Origin: an uncultured Algoriphagus sp.
GTDB taxonomy: Bacteria > Bacteroidota > Bacteroidia > Cytophagales > Cyclobacteriaceae
DNA: 46,224 bases
Reading direction: 5' to 3'
Assembly: GCA_903952135.1 (NCBI GenBank)
Contig: CAJBER010000193.1
Span: forward strand, 1-46,224
The position numbers were made by a program, and so were the translations under genes. Of the stretch, positions 9,846 through 18,418 are shown piece after piece. The first letter of the stretch is position 1, and each line of letters begins with the position of its first letter. The notes beneath the pieces were generated by a model that did no database searches, was not told where the DNA came from, and saw only the letters and a list, made by a program, of their open reading frames with translations.

Positions 9846-10841
9846 CTATTTTTCGCGATGCATGAGTTCTTGGGTGACCCCAAGTAGTGCCGCGTAATAA
9901 GTTTGGTTCTTGATCTGTAGCGCTTCCAGTTGTTGAAATCCTTTTTCAAAATAGGATTGCATCTTCTTTTCCGTCAGGGAGCGAATGCCCAGTTGCTCGT
10001 AGATGCCTTTGACTGCAGCTACTTTTTCTCCTTTGTCAAATTGGGAGAGACCCAACCAGTGTTGAAGTTCCTCTTTTTCCTTGCCCTTGGCCAGTTCCAA
10101 GGCCTTGAGGAGTAGGAAGGTTTTCTTGTTGGAAATGATGTCGCCTCCTACCTGCTTGCCAAACTTGGCTTGGTCTGCATACACATCCAATAAGTCATCT
10201 TGGAGTTGGAATCCCACTCCGATATTGACTCCAAAGTCATAGATACGCTGCACATCCTCTTTGGAAGCTCCTGCTAGCAAGGCCCCGAGCTGGAGTGCGA
10301 GCCCAAGGAGCACGGCAGTTTTCAAGCGAATCATGTGGATGTAGTCTTCTTCGGCCACGGTCTCGTATCCTTCAAAGTTCATGTCCAACTGCTGTCCTTC
10401 ACAGACCTCTGCAGCCGTCTTGTTGAATACCCGAATGACTTCGTGAAGTAGGGCCGTAGGTGTAGGAAGTAAAAGGTCATAAGCCCGAACGAGCATCACG
10501 TCTCCAGAAAGGATGGCGATATTGGCATTCCATTTTTCATGGACGGTAGGCTTCCCTCTTCTAAGGGGGGCCTGATCCATGATGTCGTCGTGCATGAGCG
10601 TGAAGTTGTGAAAAACCTCTAGTGCAGCAGCCTGACTGAAGATCTCTGTCGGGTTTTTGCCATACATCCCGTAAGCCAAAAGGGAGAGCAGGGGACGAAT
10701 CCTTTTGCCTCCCAATCCCATGATGTAGGTGATGGGATCGTACAATTCTGCGGGAGAGTCGCCAAAAGAGTGGCCGCTTATGTGTTCTTCTAACTTAGTT
10801 AAAAGCTCGTGGACGAGATTTTTTTCTGTCATGGTCTGCAA
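9846..10841 (-). CDS. Polyprenyl synthetase family protein (trans-isoprenyl diphosphate synthase)
   Basis: Condenses isopentenyl diphosphate with allylic diphosphates to make a longer prenyl diphosphate for carotenoids, quinones or similar. The first aspartate-rich motif DDIMD is at residues 85-89 and the second, DDLLD, at 215-219, with GGKRIRP at 44-50. Length (331) fits. Chain length of the product cannot be decided from the sequence. The start overlaps the end of the RNase R gene by 47 bases; a second ATG at 10832 is possible and would still overlap. The overlap suggests translational coupling. Rhomboid follows after 5 bases. Confidence 0.93.
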   Translation of the reverse strand: MQTMTEKNLVHELLTKLEEHISGHSFGDSPAELYDPITYIMGLGGKRIRPLLSLLAYGMYGKNPTEIFSQAAALEVFHNFTLMHDDIMDQAPLRRGKPTVHEKWNANIAILSGDVMLVRAYDLLLPTPTALLHEVIRVFNKTAAEVCEGQQLDMNFEGYETVAEEDYIHMIRLKTAVLLGLALQLGALLAGASKEDVQRIYDFGVNIGVGFQLQDDLLDVYADQAKFGKQVGGDIISNKKTFLLLKALELAKGKEKEELQHWLGLSQFDKGEKVAAVKGIYEQLGIRSLTEKKMQSYFEKGFQQLEALQIKNQTYYAALLGVTQELMHREK

Positions 10842-13002
10842 ATTCCAAATCGATGGTTCTTCGGTCGATATCTGTGTTAACTACACGAACCACTACTTTG
10901 TCTCCTAAAGTGATCATTTTTTTTGTTTTCGATCCAATCAAACGCATGTTGCGCTCGTCAAAATCGTAGTAATCGTCGTCCATGTCCTGGACACGAATCA
11001 TCCCCTCACACTTGGTTTCGGTGATTTCAACGAACACGCCCCACTCCGTCACGCCACTCACAATGCCGTCGTAATCTCGCGCTTCTGCCAATGACATAAA
11101 CTCCACTTGCTTGTACTTGATGGAAGCACGCTCTGCATCTGCAGCTCGCTTTTCTCGCTCGGAAGAGTGGAGGCATTTTTGTTCCCAGGAATTCGCTTCC
11201 GGAGATTTACCACCCTCGAGGTAGTGCTCGAGCAAGCGATGCACCATCATGTCAGGATACCTTCGGATGGGAGAGGTGAAGTGGGTGTAGTGCGCAAAGG
11301 CAAGTCCAAAGTGCCCCTTGGGTTCGGTGGTGTACTTTGCCTTGGCCATGCTACGAATCGCCAATTGCTCCAACACATTTTGCTCGGGCTTGCCCTGAAT
11401 CTCATCCATCAGTTTGTTGAGTGCAGCAGAGATTTTCTGCGGCTGCGTGGTGTCCATCGCGTGGCCAAAGCGCTTCGCAAAGCCAGAGAAGGTCTCCAAT
11501 CGATCCAAATCTGGGCTATCGTGCGTTCGGTACACAAAGGTGTCCATGCCCTGATTTTTACGGAAAATGAATTCGGCCACATACTTATTGGCCAAAAGCA
11601 TAAACTCTTCGATGAGCTTGTGAATGTCTTTTCGTTCCTTCACAAACAAGCCTAGGGGAGTCCCTTTTTCATCGAGTTTAAACTTCACTTCCACCGTTTC
11701 AAAGTTGACGGCTCCATGATCAAAGCGCTGCTTTCGCACTTTTTTGGCGAGGTTATTCAGGAGGGTTAGCTCCTGAAAATAATCTCCCGATTGGGTATCG
11801 ATGCACTCTTGTGCTTCTTCGTAGGCAAATCTGCGATCCGAATGGATGATGGTTCGGCCGATCCAATGGCTCACCACGTTGGCTTGAGGATCTACCTCAA
11901 ACACACAGGCAAAGGTGAGTTTATCTTCCTTGGGACGTAGCGAACAAAGGCCATTGCTCAAGCGCTCTGGAAGCATGGGAATGGTGCGGTCCACCAGGTA
12001 CACTGAAGTTGCCCGGTTGTAAGCTTCTTTTTCTAGGGCTGTTTTGGGCTTCACGTAATGGGTCACATCGGCGATATGAACTCCGATTTCGTGGTTACCA
12101 TTTTCTAGCTTTCGGTAGGATATCGCATCGTCAAAGTCCTTCGCATCTGCAGGGTCAATGGTGAAGGTCAGTACCTCTCTAAAATCTTTTCGCGCCTTAA
12201 TTTCTTTGGAAGAAATCTGATCTGAAATGGCATTGGCTTCAGCATCGGCTTCCTTCTCGTATTCGAAAGGAAGGCCAAATTCCGCCATGATGGAGTGAAT
12301 TTCTACCTCATGCAGTCCTGCCTTGCCGAGTACACGGATTACTTTTCCTGTTGGGTTCTTATCATCCTCTCGCCATTCGGTCAATTTGACGATTACCTTT
12401 TCGTTGTGCTGAGCACCCAATAATTCTCCACGGTGCACAAAGATGTCCTTGTGCATTTTCTTGAAATCGGGCACTACAAAAGCAAAGCGAGGGGAAATTT
12501 CTACACGGCCTACAAATTCATCTCGGTTGCGCTCCATGATTTCCAACACGCGACCTTCAGTTCTGCCGGTCTTTCCTTTCACAGGAAATACCATCACCCG
12601 AACCTTGTCACCGTCTAGGGCATGCTTGAGGTCGGCATCTTTCACTAGAATATCTCCTTCCACCGCATCGGGTTGGTCGGGAATGATAAAGGCAAATCGT
12701 GGATTCACGAAATCTACTGTACCCGTAATGTAATCTGGGTCCTGTTTAGAGGAAAAGTAGTTGCGTGGGCTTCGGGAGATTTTCCCGTCAGCGACAAGCT
12801 GGTATAGGACAGGCTCTACGCCGCCCTTGTTTAAGGAATCTCTAATTTCTAATCGCTTGATGAGTTGCTTGGCGTTGAATTCTTGGCCAAAGTTTGCATC
12901 TAAAAATTGAAGGAGTTTGCGTGCTAAAGAAGCAGAATCATTGTTGCCTTTGGGGCTTAAATGGCTTTTTTTGGAATGTTTTCGATCGGGTTTTCTTCCC
13001 AT
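10795..13002 (-). CDS. rnr: Ribonuclease R
   Basis: A processive 3'-5' exoribonuclease of the RNB/RNase II family that degrades structured RNA. The 735 residues show a basic N-terminal tail, a winged-helix-like region (about 25-85), cold-shock OB domains (about 90-230), the RNB catalytic domain with the aspartate cluster DPADAKDFDDA (about 275-290) and the later HFTSPIRRYPDMMVHRLL box, then an S1 domain starting about 640 (GIVSGVTEWGVFVEI). The short C-terminus after S1 ends in basic residues. It lies in the middle of the lipB-rhomboid operon, 68 bases after the exonuclease gene, and overlaps the next gene. Confidence 0.95.
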   Translation of the reverse strand: MGRKPDRKHSKKSHLSPKGNNDSASLARKLLQFLDANFGQEFNAKQLIKRLEIRDSLNKGGVEPVLYQLVADGKISRSPRNYFSSKQDPDYITGTVDFVNPRFAFIIPDQPDAVEGDILVKDADLKHALDGDKVRVMVFPVKGKTGRTEGRVLEIMERNRDEFVGRVEISPRFAFVVPDFKKMHKDIFVHRGELLGAQHNEKVIVKLTEWREDDKNPTGKVIRVLGKAGLHEVEIHSIMAEFGLPFEYEKEADAEANAISDQISSKEIKARKDFREVLTFTIDPADAKDFDDAISYRKLENGNHEIGVHIADVTHYVKPKTALEKEAYNRATSVYLVDRTIPMLPERLSNGLCSLRPKEDKLTFACVFEVDPQANVVSHWIGRTIIHSDRRFAYEEAQECIDTQSGDYFQELTLLNNLAKKVRKQRFDHGAVNFETVEVKFKLDEKGTPLGLFVKERKDIHKLIEEFMLLANKYVAEFIFRKNQGMDTFVYRTHDSPDLDRLETFSGFAKRFGHAMDTTQPQKISAALNKLMDEIQGKPEQNVLEQLAIRSMAKAKYTTEPKGHFGLAFAHYTHFTSPIRRYPDMMVHRLLEHYLEGGKSPEANSWEQKCLHSSEREKRAADAERASIKYKQVEFMSLAEARDYDGIVSGVTEWGVFVEITETKCEGMIRVQDMDDDYYDFDERNMRLIGSKTKKMITLGDKVVVRVVNTDIDRRTIDLEFADHDRKKSRPRAFN

Positions 13003-13070
13003 GAGGGCGTTGTTTGTTCTAAGGTATAAAGTTTTGTTTGTCCTGAAAACTTGAAGAGATGATCTTTTTG

Positions 13071-13796
13071 TTAGGATTCAGGGTATTCGATTTCGATGTC
13101 ACTGGGTTCCGACTGTGGATTCATGGCAAGGTAGATTTTCGCGGTCACTTCCACATCTCGGAGGCAGTAGTTTTTGATTTTTTCGAGGTCCTTTTCGCGG
13201 TAGTAAGTGGGATTGACTTCGCTGCCATCCATGCCTTCTTTCGAACTTGGGATTCCAAATGCTGCGGCCAAAAGTTCCAGTCGGGTGTAGTATTTGTAAT
13301 CTCCAAAACGCCAGAGCTCCATGGTATCTAGGTGGCGTATTTCCCAGGGCTTCTTGCCTGCTAGCTGCAGGGGTTCGGGTAAGGAAATCCCCTGAATCAG
13401 CATGCGCCGACAGAGGTAGGGAAAGTCAAATTCCTTGCCATTGTGGGCACAGAGAATCCACTTTTTCTTCTCCAATAAGGATTTTAATTCCAAAAGAGTT
13501 TCCTTTTCCTCCTCTTGAGCAAAAACTTTCGATCGGAAGAGGTACTTTTTTTCCTTCTTTTTGGCTTGGAAAAAGCCTACTCCGACGCAGATGACCTTAC
13601 CGAATTCGGCATGGATTCCTGCGCGGTCAAAGAAAAGCTCCCCTGGTTCGAGGATACTTTCTCTACGGATGAGTCGCTCTTTTCGAATCCATTCGGGCTG
13701 AAGTCGTGGGTCGAGTTCGGAAAAGGATTCAGTGGAAGAGGCCGTTTCAATGTCTAAAAATAAAATGTTGCTCAGCTGCTCAAAAAATGGGGCCAT
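13071..13796 (-). CDS. 3'-5' exonuclease, DEDDy family (PolB-like)
   Basis: A 241-residue predicted DnaQ-like exonuclease of the stand-alone PolB-proofreading type. The four acidic catalytic residues are visible: D15 and E17 in FLDIETAS, D124 in HNGKEFDFPYL, and D214 in YCLRDVE with Y210 four residues before it, which makes it DEDDy. No polymerase domain is attached. It lies between the conserved hypothetical (10 bases upstream) and RNase R in the lipB operon, so a role in nucleic-acid trimming or repair is plausible. Substrate, DNA or RNA, is not known. Confidence 0.88.
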   Translation of the reverse strand: MAPFFEQLSNILFLDIETASSTESFSELDPRLQPEWIRKERLIRRESILEPGELFFDRAGIHAEFGKVICVGVGFFQAKKKEKKYLFRSKVFAQEEEKETLLELKSLLEKKKWILCAHNGKEFDFPYLCRRMLIQGISLPEPLQLAGKKPWEIRHLDTMELWRFGDYKYYTRLELLAAAFGIPSSKEGMDGSEVNPTYYREKDLEKIKNYCLRDVEVTAKIYLAMNPQSEPSDIEIEYPES

Positions 13797-13806
13797 GATC
13801 TAAAAA

Positions 13807-14208
13807 TTAGGAGTGAAGAATACCCTCCAATCCCAATTCTGGGATGTAGCGGAGGTGGGCAGGATCAAAACTGCCTGGAGTAAAGATAAACTTTTTATCA
13901 AAGATCTGATCTAGAATGTAGTAGCTCACCCAAAACTCATTGGTGAGTGAAAACACGGCCGGATCGATGGGTTCAATTCGTGCAACCGAATCCGCACCAA
14001 GCTCTTCGATCAAGTGGCGAAGGGTGGAGGTTTTGCGCAGCTCCCCTTCCAAGTGACCATAGCCCTGGGAGGTGATCATGACGGTGGTCAATTCAATGAG
14101 GTTGTAGTTGATCAGGTAAACTGCCCATTCTGTACCCGTATCGGTGTCTTGTTTGGCAATGGCAATCTTCACCCCAGTCACTGGAGAAAAGTCAATGTCT
14201 TTTTTCAT
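13807..14208 (-). CDS. Conserved hypothetical protein of the lipB operon
   Basis: A 133-residue soluble protein without signal peptide. I recognise it as a small Bacteroidota-conserved protein, sometimes mislabelled as a phenylalanyl-tRNA synthetase alpha subunit, with a WAVYLINYN strand, a TSQGYG turn, KTSTLRHLIEELG helix and a final FDKKFIFTPGSF hairpin. Nothing in it resembles a tRNA synthetase catalytic core. Its ATG overlaps the lipB stop in an ATGA, so the two are translationally coupled. The function is unknown. Confidence 0.8.
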   Translation of the reverse strand: MKKDIDFSPVTGVKIAIAKQDTDTGTEWAVYLINYNLIELTTVMITSQGYGHLEGELRKTSTLRHLIEELGADSVARIEPIDPAVFSLTNEFWVSYYILDQIFDKKFIFTPGSFDPAHLRYIPELGLEGILHS

Positions 14209-14930
14209 TTGGATTCAATCAAATTCATTTCAAAAAGTGCTGCAAGGTGTTTTTTTACCTTTTCCTTCACCTCCTGTACGTCTACCTGACGACCCAACTC
14301 GAGGTGTAGAGAGGTTACGGCCTTGTCGTCGATCCCGCAAGGGACGATGTGTCCAAAGTAGGAGAGGTCGACGTTTACGTTGAAGGCAAATCCATGCATG
14401 GTGACCCAGCGGCTGGATTTTACGCCTAGGGCACAGATTTTTCTCGGATTCTTTAAGGTGTCGTGGTCGAGCCATACGCCTGTAAGCCCTTCAATTCTTC
14501 CCGCCGACACCCCGTACTCCGCGAGTGTCAAGATGATGGCTTCCTCCAAGTACCGCAGGTAGCGGTGGATGTCCGTAAAGAAGTGGTCCAAATCCAAGAT
14601 GGGATAGCCCACCAATTGACCGGGACCATGGTAGGTGATGTCTCCCCCACGGTTGATTTTGTAGTAGGTGGCTTGATGGTTGACTAGGCCAACGTCATCC
14701 AGTAAGAGATGCTCGGGTTTTCCACTTTTTCCCAATGTATACACATGGGGATGCTCGACAAACAAGAGGTAGTTGGGCGTGGTTGCCTGTTCCTCCTCAG
14801 GTAGGTTTCGATTTTGGATTTTTTGGGCGACGATGTCTGCAAATAGATTTTCTTGGTAAGTCCAAGCCTCTTGGTAATCCATGCTGCCTAGATCTCGAAA
14901 TTCTACCGTTTTTTTTGTACTTTGATTCAT
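14205..14930 (-). CDS. lipB: Octanoyl-[acyl-carrier-protein]:protein N-octanoyltransferase
   Basis: LipB transfers octanoate from acyl carrier protein to lipoyl domains, the first step of endogenous lipoate synthesis. The family motif RGGDITYHGPGQLVGYP is at residues 94-110. Catalytic K171 (GVKSSRW) and C198 (VPCGI) are present. Length is 241. It is the first gene of a six-gene minus-strand operon running to 9211. A TTG-N17-TAATTTTG promoter lies just upstream and overlaps the start of the divergent yraN gene. LipA is not in this window. Confidence 0.96.
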   Translation of the reverse strand: MNQSTKKTVEFRDLGSMDYQEAWTYQENLFADIVAQKIQNRNLPEEEQATTPNYLLFVEHPHVYTLGKSGKPEHLLLDDVGLVNHQATYYKINRGGDITYHGPGQLVGYPILDLDHFFTDIHRYLRYLEEAIILTLAEYGVSAGRIEGLTGVWLDHDTLKNPRKICALGVKSSRWVTMHGFAFNVNVDLSYFGHIVPCGIDDKAVTSLHLELGRQVDVQEVKEKVKKHLAALFEMNLIESK

Positions 14931-14981
14931 CGTCCCTGCGAAAGCATTTTTTAGACCCTTTGGGTAGGCTCATTCACTTTT

Positions 14982-15009
14982 CAAAATTAACCAATATTTC
15001 CCATGGCAA
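14982..15009 (-). promoter_or_regulatory. Promoter of the lipB operon
   Basis: Read on the minus strand: TTG (complement of CAA at 15007-15009), 17 bases, then TAATTTTG (complement of 14982-14989). This matches the Bacteroidota consensus TTG-N17-23-TAnnTTTG. The -33 part lies inside the first codons of yraN. Confidence 0.6.
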
Positions 15010-15359
15010 CACACAATGATTTAGGAAGACTCGCCGAACAGGAAGCCGCGAACTGGCTTGAAAGTAGGGGCTATACCTTATTGGAAACTAACTACCGCTA
15101 CCAGCATGCGGAAATTGACTTAATCATGACCCATCAGGGCTTGTTGATTTTTATTGAAGTAAAGTTTCGATCGGGGGTAGCCTTTGGCTATGCGGAAGAG
15201 TTTGTGCATGTCGCCAAAAAGAAACTCATCGTCAAGGCTGCGGACCAGTACATCTACAAGAAGGATTGGCATCGGGACATCCGCTTTGATATTGTGGGGG
15301 TGTACCAGGATTCCCAGGGCATCTTGCATTTTCGGCAATTTGAAGATGCCTTCTACTGA
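15003..15359 (+). CDS. YraN family protein (UPF0102), endonuclease-like fold
   Basis: A 118-residue protein of the YraN/UPF0102 family, which has a restriction-endonuclease-like fold and no settled function. The nuclease-type acidic and basic residues are in place: E37 and D39 in HAEIDLI, and E52-V-K54 in FIEVKFR. The N-terminal GRLAEQEAANWLESRGY helix is characteristic. It is divergent from lipB with 72 bases between starts and ends 10 bases before the convergent MORN-type gene. Confidence 0.92.
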   Translation: MATHNDLGRLAEQEAANWLESRGYTLLETNYRYQHAEIDLIMTHQGLLIFIEVKFRSGVAFGYAEEFVHVAKKKLIVKAADQYIYKKDWHRDIRFDIVGVYQDSQGILHFRQFEDAFY

Positions 15360-15369
15360 ACCTGGACTA

Positions 15370-16218
15370 CTAATCTTTTCGGTAGATCAGCTTGCCTTCC
15401 TTGTCCCATTCGGCCCGGATGTAGGGCCGGAAGTTTTTGGTGTAGGGCTTTTCTTGGTACTGGATCTCCCGCTTTCGAATGGCTTGGGAATTGTTGGTGT
15501 TCCAATATTCTGTCCAGAGCCCCACTTTTTGTCCATAGCGGTATTCACCTGTGACCGCCACCTGCTGGTTTTCGTAGAAATGGAAAAAATTGCCTTCCTC
15601 AAGGCCATACTGCACGGGGATCAGCTTTTCGATCGCTTTGGTGCTCGTATTAAAGTAGGTAATCCGTGATTCCTTGGGCCAACCTTCTTCGAAATGAGCT
15701 TTGTCTTGCAGGATATTGTTTGTATCGAAGGTCAACCAGGTTTGGTGTTTGGTGCCGTAATAGAACATCCCTTGTTCGACTATTTCTTGGTTGACCAGGC
15801 GTTGGTAGGGGCCATGGAGAAGGTAGCCTTGTCCTTCGACAAATCCTTGAGATCGGATTATTCGCTCCTTTGAATCGTACCAATATCGGTCTCGGAGGTA
15901 GGGATTACTTTTCCAAGAGGCGTCTGTATAGTGAAAAAGTTCAATGTGCTCCTGTCCCCGAATACTTCTGCGCCTGCTTACTTTCTTCGTTTTTATCCCG
16001 AAATAGGTGCTTTTACGCGCTTTTTTTTTCTTTTCTTTCTTTTCTTCCTTTACTTTTTGATCGTCAAAAAGCAACAACGGGGCTACTGTTGGCAGAAGGG
16101 TGGAACTGACCAAGCCTGTAGAATCCTCCTTCGCTTTTCGGTCCACACCTAAGTCTTGGCCCTCTACCGATTGGGAGCCAAGTAAAAGGAGAAAGAGTAG
16201 GAATAGAAACTGCTTCAT
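15370..16218 (-). CDS. Exported MORN-variant (YwqK-type) repeat protein
   Basis: A 282-residue exported protein with signal peptide MKQFLFLLFLLLLGSQSVEG. After a Lys-rich linker (about 55-70) it shows imperfect repeats of about 22 residues with the pattern L/G-x-W/F-x-x-Y/F-x-x-x-x-x-x-x-x-G-x-F/Y-x-x-G (for example YRYGQKVGLWTEYW near 225). This is the MORN_2/YwqK type, common in exported Bacteroidota proteins. Despite the toxin-antitoxin label often attached to YwqK proteins, there is no partner toxin here. It convergently faces yraN. Confidence 0.75.
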   Translation of the reverse strand: MKQFLFLLFLLLLGSQSVEGQDLGVDRKAKEDSTGLVSSTLLPTVAPLLLFDDQKVKEEKKEKKKKARKSTYFGIKTKKVSRRRSIRGQEHIELFHYTDASWKSNPYLRDRYWYDSKERIIRSQGFVEGQGYLLHGPYQRLVNQEIVEQGMFYYGTKHQTWLTFDTNNILQDKAHFEEGWPKESRITYFNTSTKAIEKLIPVQYGLEEGNFFHFYENQQVAVTGEYRYGQKVGLWTEYWNTNNSQAIRKREIQYQEKPYTKNFRPYIRAEWDKEGKLIYRKD

Positions 16219-16290
16219 TGCTTAATACTAACGGCAAATGGGCTTGCCTAGTACCTCCAAAAGTAACATTTCGAGATCAAATCTTTTCGA

Positions 16291-16324
16291 TTGTTTATTA
16301 ATTATAATCTTCTGCCTACTTTTG
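16291..16324 (+). promoter_or_regulatory. Promoter of the aminotransferase gene
   Basis: TTG at 16291-16293, 23 bases, then TACTTTTG at 16317-16324, matching the Bacteroidota consensus. It lies 28 bases before the ATG. Confidence 0.6.
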
Positions 16325-16352
16325 AACTCTTGCTACCAAAACCTAAATTCTT

Positions 16353-17555
16353 ATGAATTCTATTTTATCCGATCGCGTACTTCAAATGGAAGAGTCGGCC
16401 ACCCTGGCCATGGCAAAAAAAGCCAGAGAACTTAAAGCTCAGGGAATTGACATCATTAGCCTAAGCTTGGGTGAACCTGACTTCAAAACTCCAAAGCACA
16501 TTCAGCAGGCTGCCAAAGATGCGATCGATGAAGGAAAATATTTCTCTTATCCTCCTGTCTCTGGATACCAGGATTTGCGTGAAGCCATCGCCAAGAAGCT
16601 TCGAGAGGAAAACAATATTCAAGAAGCCAAAGCAGAGCACATCGTCGTGTCTGTTGGAGCCAAACACTCCATCGCCAACACCTTCATGTGCATCCTCAAC
16701 GAGGGCGACGAGGTGGTTATTTTTTCCCCGTACTGGGTGAGCTATGCCGAGATCATCAAGTTGTGTGGAGGCGTACCTGTACTGATTGAAGGAACTCTTG
16801 AAAATAACTTTAAAGCATCCGCAGCTCAGCTGGAAGCTGCCATGACGTCCAAGACCAAGGCGGTGATCTATTCTTCCCCTTGCAACCCAACGGGCTCTGT
16901 ATTCTCCCAACAAGAATTGGAAGCTATTGCCAACGTGGTGAAGAAGCACGAGGGTGTGGTGGTCATTGCGGATGAGATTTATGAGTTGATCAACTTTACG
17001 GGCAAAAACTTCAGCATTGCCTCCCTTCCAGGCATGTTTGAGCGAACCATTACGGTCAATGGATTTTCCAAAGGCTATGCCATGACAGGCTGGAGAGTGG
17101 GTTACATCTGCGCTCCTTTGGAAGTGTCCAAGGCTGTAGAAAAAATGCAGGGTCAGTTTACCTCTGGCAACACGGGTATCGCCCAGCGTGCGGCTTTGGC
17201 TGGTATCGCAGGGGATCAGGGACCTTCTCAAGAAATGGCTGTTCAGTATTTGAAGCGTCGTGATTTGATGTTGGGCTTGCTTAGAGATATCCCGGGCATC
17301 AAAACCCATGTACCCGAAGGAGCCTTTTATTTCTTCCCAGATGTCACTGCCTTCTTTGGCAAGTCTGCACATGGACAGCGGGTAAACAATGCGGATGAAC
17401 TCTGCATGTACTTGCTTGCCATCGCCAATGTGTCCCTCGTGACTGGATCTGCTTTTGGAGCGGATAACTGCGTGCGAATTTCCTATGCTGCTTCTGAAGC
17501 CGACTTGATCGAGGCAATGAAGCGCATGAAAAAAGCTTTGGGAGAGCTGGCTTAA
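16353..17555 (+). CDS. Aspartate aminotransferase (class I, subgroup Ib-like)
   Basis: A 400-residue PLP-dependent aminotransferase of fold type I. The PLP lysine is K240 in NGFSKGYAMTGWR; D207 in ADEIY and N178 in SPCNPTG complete the cofactor pocket, and the conserved substrate-carboxylate arginine is in DNCVRISYA near the C-terminus. Subgroup Ib enzymes usually interconvert aspartate and 2-oxoglutarate with oxaloacetate and glutamate. The exact amino-acid preference cannot be read from sequence. It is a single-gene unit with its own promoter and terminator. Confidence 0.9.
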   Translation: MNSILSDRVLQMEESATLAMAKKARELKAQGIDIISLSLGEPDFKTPKHIQQAAKDAIDEGKYFSYPPVSGYQDLREAIAKKLREENNIQEAKAEHIVVSVGAKHSIANTFMCILNEGDEVVIFSPYWVSYAEIIKLCGGVPVLIEGTLENNFKASAAQLEAAMTSKTKAVIYSSPCNPTGSVFSQQELEAIANVVKKHEGVVVIADEIYELINFTGKNFSIASLPGMFERTITVNGFSKGYAMTGWRVGYICAPLEVSKAVEKMQGQFTSGNTGIAQRAALAGIAGDQGPSQEMAVQYLKRRDLMLGLLRDIPGIKTHVPEGAFYFFPDVTAFFGKSAHGQRVNNADELCMYLLAIANVSLVTGSAFGADNCVRISYAASEADLIEAMKRMKKALGELA

Positions 17556-17568
17556 GCCTCCTTATGCT

Positions 17569-17609
17569 ACCTGCTCAGCTGGGTTAACCCCTACTGAGCA
17601 GGTATTTTT
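17569..17609 (+). terminator. Terminator after the aminotransferase gene
   Basis: A 10-bp stem ACCTGCTCAG (17569-17578) with CTGAGCAGGT (17594-17603), containing an inner GGGTT/AACCC dyad in the loop, is followed by five T. Confidence 0.8.
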
Positions 17610-17639
17610 AATTACATCCATTTCAACTAGCTCCAGCCC

Positions 17640-18350
17640 ATGGCTCAGGTACTTGTCATCACTCCCGTAAAAAATGCCATCGAGACCACCTTGGATACTG
17701 CACGAGCGATCGCTGCTTCCTCGGTAAAGGTGCAGCATGTCATTTTTAATGATTTCAGTACTGAGGAGACTAAGGCCAGCTTGGAAAAACACCGGGAGGA
17801 GATCGGATATTCCCTAATCCATATCGAGGACCTGACGGATCTCCCTTCGCCCAACTACAAGTTGGTGCTGCAGCTTGCCCAGCAGCAAGCACTGGAGGCA
17901 GGAATTCCACTTTTGGTGGTGGAATCAGATGTGGTGGTGACCCCCACTACCATTGAAACCCTTTTGAAGCAAATGGAAGCTGATCCTACATCAGGCTTGG
18001 TTGGTTCGGTGACCGTGGACGAACAGGGGGTGGTTAATTTTCCTTACCTCAAATTCAAAGGCGTCAAAGAGCCGGTCATCGCTACCCAGCGCAGCTTGAG
18101 TTTTTGCTGCACCCTGTTTTCACCCAACTTTTTGAAAGCCTACGATTTCAAAGGCTTGGATGAGGCCAAGGATTGGTACGATACCTTTATTTCCAAGAAA
18201 GCAGTAGAACTAGGTTTCAAAAATACCGTGCTCATGCATGCGCCCGTTTGGCATCGCCCCCACGCGAGTCGCCCTTGGAAGCAATTGAAGTACAGCAATC
18301 CCCTGAAGTATTATTTTTTGAAGTTCTGGAAGGGCTTGGATAAGATTTAA
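17640..18350 (+). CDS. Family 2 glycosyltransferase-like protein
   Basis: A 236-residue GT-A fold protein. It opens with VLVITPVKNAIETTLDTA and VQHVIFNDFSTE, the usual GT2 nucleotide-sugar strand pattern, and carries ESDVVVTP at about residue 98-105 in the position of the DxD motif. The later DEAKDWYDTF resembles the ED acceptor region. It has no membrane segment. With the convergent GT2 and FkbM genes it probably belongs to surface polysaccharide or glycoprotein assembly. The acceptor is unknown. A heptamer repeat tract follows the stop codon directly. Confidence 0.75.
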   Translation: MAQVLVITPVKNAIETTLDTARAIAASSVKVQHVIFNDFSTEETKASLEKHREEIGYSLIHIEDLTDLPSPNYKLVLQLAQQQALEAGIPLLVVESDVVVTPTTIETLLKQMEADPTSGLVGSVTVDEQGVVNFPYLKFKGVKEPVIATQRSLSFCCTLFSPNFLKAYDFKGLDEAKDWYDTFISKKAVELGFKNTVLMHAPVWHRPHASRPWKQLKYSNPLKYYFLKFWKGLDKI

Positions 18351-18355
18351 GTGTT

Positions 18356-18390
18356 GTCAACAGACGACGGTCCACGGTCGACAGCACATT
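18356..18390. repeat. Heptamer-period repeat tract, GTCnACn type (copy A)
   Basis: Five consecutive 7-nt units start with G, for example GTCAACA, GTCCACG and GTCGACA. The tract begins 6 bases after the stop of the preceding gene. GTGTTGTC at 18351-18358 can pair with GACAGCAC at 18380-18387, and T-rich sequence follows, so it might fold into a terminator. It matches copy B at 22752 in 25 of 30 bases without gaps. Confidence 0.75.
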
Positions 18391-18418
18391 TTTATTATCG
18401 GGGATACCCGAGTACTAA

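Noticed and set aside
15370-16218. The YwqK-type protein as an antitoxin
   Set aside because: It has a signal peptide and no partner toxin; the label comes from a repeat family, not from function.
16461-17372. 303-codon open frame on the minus strand opposite the aminotransferase
   Set aside because: It is fully inside a well-supported gene, has no recognisable domain or signal, and such antisense frames arise from codon bias.
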